Source: JAPLST01 sp964397565 (lineage in GTDB: Bacteria > Auribacterota > UBA3054 > JAPLST01). Taken from it: a stretch of 64,000 nt of DNA. The stretch spans positions 1 to 64,000 of the forward strand of contig CAYNJC010000010.1 in assembly GCA_964397565.1 (NCBI GenBank), read 5' to 3'. Below, in pieces: positions 41,431-48,404 of this stretch; positions within the stretch are counted from its first letter, which is position 1; each line of letters opens with the position of its first letter. The translations under genes were made by a program, and so were the position numbers. The notes beneath the pieces were generated by a model. That model saw nothing but the letters and a program-made list of their open reading frames with translations, made no database searches and had not been told where the DNA came from.

Positions 41431-41451
41431 CCCACGGCCTTGCGCCGTGGG
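41431..41451. repeat. REP-like hairpin
   Basis: A perfect 8-bp stem CCCACGGC/GCCGTGGG with a 5-nt loop, sharing the CCGTGGG core with the hairpin at 16047-16065. Located about 100 bp after deoC. Confidence 0.55.
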
Positions 41452-41499
41452 TGAATGAGATTGAGCAACAACACGCCACCTTTCTTTCAATCGCTGCTT

Positions 41500-41530
41500 C
41501 CACCGATCCCGACGCCGGCGGGATCGGTGG
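41500..41530. repeat. Strong 12-bp hairpin 24 bp before the ThiS/MoaD-like gene
   Basis: CCACCGATCCCG and CGGGATCGGTGG pair perfectly around a 7-nt loop; the word GATCCCGACGCC appears in the loop side and again just before the ATG at 41555. No T-run, so either a REP-like element or an mRNA leader structure that could mask the start region. Confidence 0.6.
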
Positions 41531-41554
41531 GGAGCCGGATAGGATCCCGACGCC

Positions 41555-41791
41555 ATGCGCATCCATGTGACCATCAATGGCCCGTTGCGCCATCCCTTTG
41601 ACGCCAGCGCCGTGACGCTGGAAGTGCCGGCGGCGGCGACCGTTCAGAGCGTGCTGCGCGCACAGGTGCACCTTGAAGACACAGAAATCCGGCACGTGGT
41701 CGTGCTGCACAACGGCGCGCACGCCGCACTATCTGCGCCGCTGCGCGACGACGATCGCGTGGATTTGTACCTGCCGGTCGGCGGCGGCTGA
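41555..41791 (+). CDS. ThiS/MoaD-like ubiquitin-fold sulfur carrier
   Basis: 78 residues. The beta-grasp pattern (IHVTINGPLR, TLEVPAAATVQSVLR, DRVDLYLPVGGG) and the C-terminal GlyGly make it a small sulfur-carrier protein of the ThiS/MoaD/TtuB group. No E1-like activating enzyme, thiazole or molybdopterin gene is nearby, so the pathway cannot be named. It ends in GGG, one glycine beyond the usual GG, before TGA. A decayed copy of its 3' half lies at 45907-46012. Confidence 0.75.
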   Translation: MRIHVTINGPLRHPFDASAVTLEVPAAATVQSVLRAQVHLEDTEIRHVVVLHNGAHAALSAPLRDDDRVDLYLPVGGG

Positions 41792-41852
41792 CCACGCCGC
41801 GAAAGACTATCGCAAACGACATTCACTGCCGTTTGCCGATAGCAGCATGCAT

Positions 41853-42035
41853 TACTAATGAGTGCGCGTTCTAGTTTGCAGCATCCTTGTAGCCGCCCGC
41901 GGCGAGGGCGGCTTCTGCAACCGCAGTCATCCGCGCCGTTGGCGGGATCCACGCCGATGACGGGACTCCAAGCAGCTCCAAGCAGGCGCCCGCGGCCACA
42001 ATTGAAATGCCAACAAGTAAGCGCACTCATTAGTA
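41853..42035. mobile_element. MITE-like element, copy 2 (perfect ends)
   Basis: 183 bp with perfect 15-bp terminal inverted repeats (TACTAATGAGTGCGC on both ends). The first and last two bases are TA, consistent with a TA target-site duplication of the IS630/Tc1-mariner type. Interior includes a GCCGCCC/GGGCGGC hairpin and the segment CCAAGCAGGCGCCCGCGGCC shared with copy 1. No ORF. Confidence 0.82.
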
Positions 42036-42077
42036 GTTGTCAAAAGTGATAGCGCTTGAGCCCGCGGGTCCTCTCGG

Positions 42078-43211
42078 CTACAACCGGCCGCGCCGCTTGG
42101 GTTGGCGGCGGAACATGCCTTCGGGTTTGGCGCGCGGATTCTCGCCGTAATGCATCAGGTAGTACACCCGAAATCCGCCCGCCGGGTCGAGCACCAGCAC
42201 GGGCGAGATAACTTCGTTGCCGCGCACACGCACGTTGCCGGCCGCGTCTTCCCGGTAACTCAAGCGGCCGCGCACCAGCGTGCTGGGCTTTTTGCCCGGG
42301 GTCAAATAGTGGATGAGCATCACGTCGGCGTTCTCGTTGTTCGAATCAAGGAAGGTTGAGATCGCCATGTGCCAGACGCCGTTCGGTTCACAGACCACCG
42401 CGCAGCCGTCATAGCTGAGTTGCTTCTTGAGCCGCGCGACTCCTTGAGTGGACGACCAACCCGCGTCTGTGCGCGTGCAGTACAGCACGTCGAGCACGGA
42501 CGCGTCCCCCGGCAATTGCTTCAGATACGCCAGATGCACCGTGCCGGTGATGTCGCAGGCAATGCCCGGGCCGGTCACCCAGGTATCGCGCGTGGACGAG
42601 ACCACACGCTCGATCGTTACCGGCGTGCCGGCAGCAATGGCGGCTTCGTCCATGTAACGGATGCTGGTGTCGCGAAAAAGACCAATATTCGAGGCAAACA
42701 CAATGTGGCGGAGATTGCGCGCGTCGCAGGCAATGCCCGTCTTGCTAATCTCGCGCGTCTGCGTCCAGAGCGTGCGTGGCGCCGACCAGACACCCGCGTC
42801 GCAGGAACGATAGATGACGCGCGCACCCACGCCTTCCAGCATGTCCACGTAAACCGCGTGGATCGTGCCGTTGGACCCCACCGCCAACGAGGGCGCGCTG
42901 ACAATGTTGCCCTTGTCGATCCCGCCGACACTGTAACTGGTAGTGTGAATGCCCGAGGCAATCAGCACGGGCGGCTGCGCCGCGCTCAGATATTCGATCC
43001 GGCTGTGGGTGACGCTGATGTTCCCCTCGTTCGTGCCCGTCCAAATCTGCCGCACGGCATGCCAGGCGCCGGCGCTGTCAAGGGCTATGGATGCCACCGC
43101 CGCATCCGTGTCGGCAAACTCAAGCGCGGCTTTGGTCCAGCCCGCGGCGGACGGGCGTGCCAGCAGCAAAGACAAGAACAGAAGGAGCAGTGCCAGCCGC
43201 GATGTTCTCAT
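42078..43211 (-). CDS. Secreted protein with repeated beta-propeller-like segments
   Basis: 377 residues from ATG 43211, preceded by AGGAG at six bases and by a good promoter. A signal peptide (LALLLLFLSLLLARPSAAG) is followed by repeats in which a small-Gly/Asn turn precedes HAVY or HLAY strands (AVGSNGTIHAVYVD, CDITGTVHLAYLK, EPNGVWHMAIS), the pattern of BNR/sialidase-like propellers. No catalytic site can be assigned. C-terminal residues are basic. It probably binds or cleaves extracellular glycans, but this is inference from fold only. Confidence 0.75.
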   Translation of the reverse strand: MRTSRLALLLLFLSLLLARPSAAGWTKAALEFADTDAAVASIALDSAGAWHAVRQIWTGTNEGNISVTHSRIEYLSAAQPPVLIASGIHTTSYSVGGIDKGNIVSAPSLAVGSNGTIHAVYVDMLEGVGARVIYRSCDAGVWSAPRTLWTQTREISKTGIACDARNLRHIVFASNIGLFRDTSIRYMDEAAIAAGTPVTIERVVSSTRDTWVTGPGIACDITGTVHLAYLKQLPGDASVLDVLYCTRTDAGWSSTQGVARLKKQLSYDGCAVVCEPNGVWHMAISTFLDSNNENADVMLIHYLTPGKKPSTLVRGRLSYREDAAGNVRVRGNEVISPVLVLDPAGGFRVYYLMHYGENPRAKPEGMFRRQPKRRGRL

Positions 43212-43249
43212 GAAAATCTCCTGGCGCATCCGCGCCGGTAGTTGGCTAT

Positions 43250-43278
43250 ATTGTAGCACAAGCCTGATCACAGGACAA
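43250..43278 (-). promoter_or_regulatory. Promoter of the propeller-like gene
   Basis: Minus strand: TTGTCC at 43278-43273, 17-nt spacer, TACAAT at 43255-43250; about 38 bp before ATG 43211. Confidence 0.65.
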
Positions 43279-43307
43279 GAGCGACCAAGGGGCGTTCACT
43301 GCAGTTT

Positions 43308-43332
43308 CTCTCACCAAAGCACAAAGCCACAA
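43308..43332. repeat. Short-period repeat words (CACAAAG type)
   Basis: CACCAAAG, CACAAAG and CCACAAAGG follow each other. Similar runs appear at 43580-43612 (CACGAAGG, CGCGAAGG, CACGAAGG), 43705-43735 (CACGAAGG, CACAGAGG, CACGAAG) and 51868-51903 in the other orientation. They have a period of seven to nine bases and mark the edges of the defence island. The gap 43279-44048 holds these, the direct repeats below and no gene. Confidence 0.6.
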
Positions 43333-43428
43333 AGGGGCTTGGATGGTAATCGGCAATCAGTTTTCCAGAAAAATGTATCAAGAGCAAGGCAACCCGTAGC
43401 AATACCAGCCCCTACGGCTCACGGCCGC

Positions 43429-43526
43429 TTTATAAATTGTTTCGCTGCGAAAGAATTTACCACTTCAATCGACAATTCTTGTCGTTTGCAGACGGCAGCA
43501 CAGCACCATTGTCCGCAGATGACGCA
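43429..43526 (+). repeat. 98-bp direct repeat, copy A
   Basis: About 85 percent identical by eye to 43769-43866 at an offset of 340 bp. The best conserved part is CTTGTCGTTTGCAGACGGCA followed by CGCAGATGACGCA. No coding capacity. Confidence 0.75.
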
Positions 43527-43768
43527 CATGGCGCAGATTTCTTGCGGCTCGATTCGCTGACGCGGCGCAGCGGTAATTTCACCACGAAGGACGCGAAGGG
43601 CACGAAGGCAGAAGTGGTGGTCGGTGATCGGGACTGGCAGAGCGTAAGAAGCGCTGCACGTACGCCACGCGCTCCGCGCGGGGCATGCAGAGACAGCCCT
43701 GTCTCTCACGAAGGCACAGAGGCACGAAGAAAGCAGCAAGCGAATACTTGGCCACGGATTGACGCAGA

Positions 43769-43866
43769 TTTATAAATTATCGCGTCGCGCGAGAATTTAC
43801 CGCTTCAATCGACATTTCTTGTCGTTTGCAGACGGCAGCGCAGCATGATTGTGCGCAGATGACGCA
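43769..43866 (+). repeat. 98-bp direct repeat, copy B
   Basis: Partner of copy A. The pair flanks 242 bp that contain two of the CACGAAGG-type runs; copy B lies just before the promoter of the Mrr-like nuclease gene. Confidence 0.75.
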
Positions 43867-43923
43867 GATTCCATGTAACATTGTTGCGCGGCGCAGCAGG
43901 TCCGATTACTGCAGGAAACACGA

Positions 43924-43952
43924 TTGATATCTCTGCTGGCTTTTGTTATACT
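43924..43952 (+). promoter_or_regulatory. Promoter of the Mrr-like nuclease gene
   Basis: TTGATA at 43924-43929, 17-nt spacer, TATACT at 43947-43952, with an additional TG one base before the -10 box. Leader of about 90 nt; GAGGATGAGGAGAG lies just upstream of the ATG at 44049. Confidence 0.75.
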
Positions 43953-44048
43953 CTGCGCATGTGATAATGACATGTGCAGCAAATTCCGCTGACAATATTG
44001 GAGTTTGGCTTCTTGTCAGAATGGCTTAGAGGATGAGGAGAGTGCGCA

Positions 44049-45743
44049 ATGGATGAATGGGACATTACCATCCGCAACGATGTGTTGGGAACCGAACGAC
44101 ATGTTACAGGTAATTCAGATACGGTGCTGAATGCTTATGCACGCCGGTTGAATATGCTTTGGGAATGCCAGGCGCAACGGTTAACATTCCTGTCAAACTT
44201 GACAGACATCACACATGCGCTGGACTTTGAGACAATTAGGGTTTTGTCTCCTCTAGATGAACCACCCAAGAGACCAAAATCACCAGTGTATCCACAAGAT
44301 TTTGCTCAGCTGCCTCGGCAATCAAAACCATTTATTAGGACTGATGTTATCGTTGCTTTCATTGTAGTTACGCTCTTGCTGTTTTGTAGCGCGCTGCCAT
44401 TATTCAATTATGCAAAATCATATTTAGAGCAGAAGGCGCTATACATATTTGCTCCAGATAAGCGGTTTTTATTTATCTTCATATTGCTGCTGGTTTACTC
44501 ATTAACTGCTTTTTCAGTTTTGAAAATGTCACGAATTATCAGGCGGCGCAAAAGGTATTCAAGAGCATTATCAGAATACGGAAATCGCTTTACAGAATGG
44601 CAACAAGCATTTGGCGAGTATGAGACTGAAGTCAAAGCAAAACAAAGGCAGCATGAAGAATATTATGATCGGCTGCGTGATGAATGGCACCAAAAAAGTC
44701 AAGAAGGAGTCGAAACATATTGTGAATTTGTGTTGATCCATAACGGAACGGACTTGGATTCGACTGAAGATCAAAAATTTCATTACGATGAAATATCGCG
44801 CATACTTACCTTGGATTTGTCACTAATAGGTCCCGGCGAAATGTCTGCCGATTACTTCCGCATCCGCGACGTGCAATTCATCAAGACACGCAATGAGTGG
44901 AAGGAGCTGTTCTATTCGACAGCAGAAGCTGGACGTATCTACGACGACATAATTTACAAACTCGTTTTGCGTAATCTTTACATTCTTTTCGACGCGGATA
45001 CCGTTGGCGCTTTGGATGCCATCATTCTCAATGGCTACGTTGATGCTACTGACAAAGCGACTGGACATAAGGTGCGCAACTGCATCCTTTCGGTCGAAGC
45101 CAAGCGCGATGAGTTCATGGCACTGAATCTTGCGTCGGTCGATTCCAAGGCCTGTTTTCGACGTCTAAAAGGCATTGGCAGTCCCCAGCTCCATACGCTG
45201 ACGCCCGTTGCGCCAATGGCGCGCATTGAAGGAGATGATGTGCGCTTTGTCAACGGCAAAGAAGTTGTTGATGGCCTTGACGACGCGACCAATCTTGCTG
45301 CGATGGACTGGGAAGATTTTGAGCATCTTGTGCGCGAGATTTTCGAGAAAGAGTTTACACGGAATGGCGGCGAGGTGCGTGTCACGCGTGCAAGTCGCGA
45401 CGGTGGAGTTGATGCCATTGCCTTTGATCCTGATCCGCTGCGGGGGGGCAAGATCGTGATTCAAGCCAAGCGTTATACGAACACGGTCGGTGTCAATGCG
45501 GTGCGCGATCTTTATGGGACCCTCATTAACGAAGGCGCAACCAAGGGGATACTCGTCACAACGTCTGATTATGGACCAGATGCCTATGAATTTGCCAAGG
45601 GTAAGCCATTGACGCTGCTTAATGGCGCGAATCTTCTTCATTTGCTCGCCAAGCATGGCCATCGTGCGCGCATCAATCTCAACGAAGCCAAACAAGTGCT
45701 TAAGCAAGGCGAGGGGTCACCGCAGCCGGAGTTGTGGCAATAG
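44049..45743 (+). CDS. Membrane-anchored Mrr-type restriction endonuclease
   Basis: 564 residues. Two strong membrane helices (about 100-120 and 138-160) are followed by a helical stretch with many charged residues, a central domain and a C-terminal Mrr catalytic domain (about 425-540): MDWEDFEHLVREIFEKEF, then DGGVDAIAFD and IVIQAKRY, which give the PD-(D/E)XK-type D...QxK site, and GILVTTSDYG. Mrr enzymes cut methylated or foreign DNA. The first ~850 bp are clearly AT-richer than flanking genes, indicating acquisition. The membrane anchor suggests cleavage of DNA at entry. Stands opposite the methyltransferase operon. Confidence 0.88.
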   Translation: MDEWDITIRNDVLGTERHVTGNSDTVLNAYARRLNMLWECQAQRLTFLSNLTDITHALDFETIRVLSPLDEPPKRPKSPVYPQDFAQLPRQSKPFIRTDVIVAFIVVTLLLFCSALPLFNYAKSYLEQKALYIFAPDKRFLFIFILLLVYSLTAFSVLKMSRIIRRRKRYSRALSEYGNRFTEWQQAFGEYETEVKAKQRQHEEYYDRLRDEWHQKSQEGVETYCEFVLIHNGTDLDSTEDQKFHYDEISRILTLDLSLIGPGEMSADYFRIRDVQFIKTRNEWKELFYSTAEAGRIYDDIIYKLVLRNLYILFDADTVGALDAIILNGYVDATDKATGHKVRNCILSVEAKRDEFMALNLASVDSKACFRRLKGIGSPQLHTLTPVAPMARIEGDDVRFVNGKEVVDGLDDATNLAAMDWEDFEHLVREIFEKEFTRNGGEVRVTRASRDGGVDAIAFDPDPLRGGKIVIQAKRYTNTVGVNAVRDLYGTLINEGATKGILVTTSDYGPDAYEFAKGKPLTLLNGANLLHLLAKHGHRARINLNEAKQVLKQGEGSPQPELWQ

Positions 45744-45906
45744 CAGGTTCGAAGCCGCGCATGGAATGTCGCGTCTGCGTTGAGAGCGCACACGCAATTT
45801 CAATTGCGCTAACGAGTGCTGTGCCGCTTCTTTGCTGGTCCTCTGTCTTTCATGTAGAAGTTCCATTATTGCAGTAATGTTTCTAACGGATTTTTTGGAA
45901 GAATAG

Positions 45907-46012
45907 CTTGAAGAACCAGAAATTCGACAGTTGGTCGTGTTGCACAACCGCGCGCACGCCGTTGCGAGACTAAGATCGTATGGATTTCTACCTGCAGGTC
46001 GGTGGCGGCTGA
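45907..46012 (+). pseudogene. Decayed 3' fragment of the ThiS/MoaD-like gene
   Basis: This stretch aligns with 41672-41791: CTTGAAGA..CAGAAAT, GTGGTCGTGCTGCACAAC against TTGGTCGTGTTGCACAAC, CGCGCGCACGCCG, and the 3' end TGGATTTGTACCTGCCGGTC against TGGATTTCTACCTGCAGGTC, both finishing GGCGGCTGA. A deletion of about 14 bases and an in-frame stop region break the reading frame, and the 5' half is absent. The remaining gap 45744-46105 shows no gene. Confidence 0.8.
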
Positions 46013-46105
46013 TCCGCTATTCAGCGCTGGTTACCGCATGTTTCAGTGTCGTTGGGCATACAAGCTGAGAAAACGGCAAACGCCATGCCTGACAACATGC
46101 CAAAA

Positions 46106-46543
46106 TTACGCAAGTTGAGATAGAGCTCGTTCAAGCCCTATCGCACGTTGAATTCGTCGCACAAGCCGTTTTTCGTCTTTCGACGCGAGCTCATGTTCCC
46201 AAATCCGTAAGACGTGCCAGCCTCTCTTACGAAGTGTCCGTGTCACCAACCGGTCACGCGCCTTGTTCCCTGACAGTTTCTTCCGCCAGAAGGCCGCGTT
46301 GTTTTTCGGTTGGGTGGCGTGCAGTGGGCAGCCGTGCCAGAAACAACCATCAACAAACACAGCGACGCGCAGCTTGATGAAAACGAAGTCCGGCTTGCCA
46401 AACACAGGCTGATGCCGCCGCCAACCGGTGATGCGTTGCGAACGGAAGATACATTTCAGAGCAAGCTCTGTGTCTGTGTTGCCACGCCCACGGATGCGGG
46501 ACATGACTTGTGAGCGCTTGGCTTTGGTGAAGACGTCAGCCAT
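46106..46543 (-). CDS. vsr: Very-short-patch-repair endonuclease (Vsr)
   Basis: 145 residues, standard length. Vsr motifs are complete: RSQVMSRIRGRGNTDTE at the N-terminus, GKPDFVFIKLRVAVFVDGCFWHGCP (parts GKPDFVF and VDGCFWHGC hold the catalytic Asp, zinc Cys and His), and WHVLRIWEHEL. Vsr nicks T:G mismatches created by deamination of 5-methylcytosine, protecting genomes that carry a C5 methyltransferase. Overlaps the upstream gene by 8 bp and is last in the five-gene operon headed by such a methyltransferase. Confidence 0.95.
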   Translation of the reverse strand: MADVFTKAKRSQVMSRIRGRGNTDTELALKCIFRSQRITGWRRHQPVFGKPDFVFIKLRVAVFVDGCFWHGCPLHATQPKNNAAFWRKKLSGNKARDRLVTRTLRKRGWHVLRIWEHELASKDEKRLVRRIQRAIGLERALSQLA

Positions 46544-47054
46544 CCGGCGCTTTCGCTTTTTTGAAGATCACAGTGGCGGCACCGAGTGTTCGCCCGGAGA
46601 TAGCCACATACCACGCGTTCATTCTCTTGTCCCACGAACACACTCTTACGAAATCGGCCCACGCCAGTTGATGAATGGACTCAGGCGACCAGTTCTCCGC
46701 CAGCTTGACGATGAGAACGTACTCGAATAGTTGGTTGTCGCGGTTATAGGGTTCCGGGTAGATGGTCCCTGTCTTCGAGCCTTCGCAAACGGTTTTGATT
46801 GAGAAACGGTCGCCGTTGCGGGAGAGCGCGTCCACGTTCTTCGTGCCGCGCGGAGCCAGTTGGAGTTTCGGCAGGCCCGGAGTCTTGCGAAAATGTTCGA
46901 TGGCCCACTGTTCCCCGACCGCGCCAACCGAATCGGCAATTCCCCTCTTGCGCATCTCGGCCCGAAGGCTCGCGCGGAGCAGGAGCAAGGCTTCGTCGGA
47001 CATCTTCACCAATCGTTGGGCAACATCCGAGTTGGTCTGTTTCACAGAGCACAT
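46536..47054 (-). CDS. Predicted PD-(D/E)XK-like nuclease of the methyltransferase operon
   Basis: 172 residues. An N-terminal helix (MSDEALLLLRASLRAEMRKR) leads to VGEQWAIEHF, KNVDALSRNGDRFSIKTVCE and a long strand QLFEYVLIVKLAENW. The NVDAL...FSIKT pattern fits a PD-(D/E)XK core (Asp and the xIK strand), though the acidic residue before Lys is replaced by Ile/Ser. It is likely the restriction enzyme component matching the methyltransferase. Six bases after the receiver-like gene and overlapping vsr. Family not recognised with certainty. Confidence 0.65.
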   Translation of the reverse strand: MCSVKQTNSDVAQRLVKMSDEALLLLRASLRAEMRKRGIADSVGAVGEQWAIEHFRKTPGLPKLQLAPRGTKNVDALSRNGDRFSIKTVCEGSKTGTIYPEPYNRDNQLFEYVLIVKLAENWSPESIHQLAWADFVRVCSWDKRMNAWYVAISGRTLGAATVIFKKAKAPDG

Positions 47055-47060
47055 TTCGCA

Positions 47061-48404
47061 TCAAACCTTGAGATAGCCTGGGCGTGTGGTGTGGAAGGCA
47101 AGCCAGTGGCGCAATTCAGCCAACGGTCCCAACCGTAGCCGCCCGACGGGCTGGAACCATGTTGGAAGAGTTGTTGGCGACAAACTGAATACGAACTGAC
47201 TGATGAAAATTGGGAGCCAATCGCCCTCGGGGTTCTGGAGCCGCACGGCGGTTCCATATCGCAGGTAGTCGGCAGACCTAAATTGCTCTCTGTTTTTAAG
47301 TTCCTTGGCCAAGGCAGACGGAACAAGCACGCCAGCAACAAGTCGCGCGACAGGGCGCTTTTGTTGGGCATAATCGCAATCTGCCGAGACTTCGGCCAGC
47401 ACTGGACGGCACTGATCAATAATCGTAGGTTGATCCACGGGTTTAATCTTGAACGGGTCGAGAATCTTCTCAGCGACCGTTGCCCACTCTTGCCCAAAAG
47501 CGCCTTTGAACATTGCCAACTCGGCAAACGTGTAGAGACTGCCGGGACCAAGTTCTGTGGTGTCCGCATCAACAGGGGCAACGAGTAGCATTGAGTTGAT
47601 TGCAGCGGATTCGGCAGCGGTAGGATTCGGCTTTTCTTCGTTCAGTAAGAGATGTGCGGATGACTTGCCGACGATGCTTGAACTGTGTTCCAGGCGATCA
47701 TTGTGGAGCGGTGTCAGTCCACCATGCAGATTCTTCAGCGCGGACTCCTCAATTGCGTTGCGTCCGGCTGATGCATCGAGCAACAGACGAAGCAGAAACT
47801 TATAGGCGTTTTGAACCTTACCCGCCATGGTCGGCTCGTCATCAGTGATGACGATGCCTCCCCTTTCTGCGGCTAGCTTTGCGAGTGCAGACATGGTGTC
47901 GCTGGCGGCGTCGTGAACTGCTTGTTCCCACTCCCAAACCAAATCGAGAGGGTGGTGCTCGCTCAACTGTTCGCGCACATCCGCTTCGAGTTTCCGGGGG
48001 TCAATATCAGTGCTCGCTTGAGGTTTGTCCATCCGAGCAAAGACCAACCGCCCGAGAAATGAACTCCACTTCCCGAATAGTCGTGCCTTGAATGCCGTAA
48101 TATATTCCTCCGTGTGCTTGGTCCAGAAAACGACAAGGACCGGCCCACCATCTGGCGCAACAACGCGGGAAAAGACATTGGCTGTGTGAGCCGCGACCTG
48201 ATTTGCGTCGCCGGCTGTTCCAAGATGCATGTCGACAAACACCATTCTCAAACCAGGGAGAGGTGTCATCGGAAGTTCCTCCACCTTAGTGCCGTCGATG
48301 TGTAGACATCCGAGGCCGATTCGACTCAACGCGTAAATGAGCTTCAGGTATTCGTCCGGTTCGTCGTCGATGATGCAGATACGAGCTGTTTGAAGAAATT
48401 TCAT
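47061..48404 (-). CDS. Receiver-domain-like protein with long C-terminal region
   Basis: 447 residues. Residues 1-110 read as a response-regulator receiver: ICIIDDEPDEY (acidic pair Asp13-Asp14), VFVDMHLG (phospho-acceptor Asp58) and VVFWTKHT (Thr95/Lys96 region). The other 330 residues carry no DNA-binding or enzyme motif that I recognise. The ATG overlaps the stop of the double-GHKL gene (ATGA), so the two are translated together, as expected of a kinase and its receiver. Placed inside a restriction-modification operon, it may gate the nuclease in response to phosphorylation. Confidence 0.8.
   Translation of the reverse strand: MKFLQTARICIIDDEPDEYLKLIYALSRIGLGCLHIDGTKVEELPMTPLPGLRMVFVDMHLGTAGDANQVAAHTANVFSRVVAPDGGPVLVVFWTKHTEEYITAFKARLFGKWSSFLGRLVFARMDKPQASTDIDPRKLEADVREQLSEHHPLDLVWEWEQAVHDAASDTMSALAKLAAERGGIVITDDEPTMAGKVQNAYKFLLRLLLDASAGRNAIEESALKNLHGGLTPLHNDRLEHSSSIVGKSSAHLLLNEEKPNPTAAESAAINSMLLVAPVDADTTELGPGSLYTFAELAMFKGAFGQEWATVAEKILDPFKIKPVDQPTIIDQCRPVLAEVSADCDYAQQKRPVARLVAGVLVPSALAKELKNREQFRSADYLRYGTAVRLQNPEGDWLPIFISQFVFSLSPTTLPTWFQPVGRLRLGPLAELRHWLAFHTTRPGYLKV

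Noticed and set aside
41431..41530. Riboswitch ahead of the ThiS/MoaD-like gene
   Set aside because: The two hairpins do not fit a TPP or molybdenum-cofactor aptamer core, and no T-run or alternative pairing is visible.
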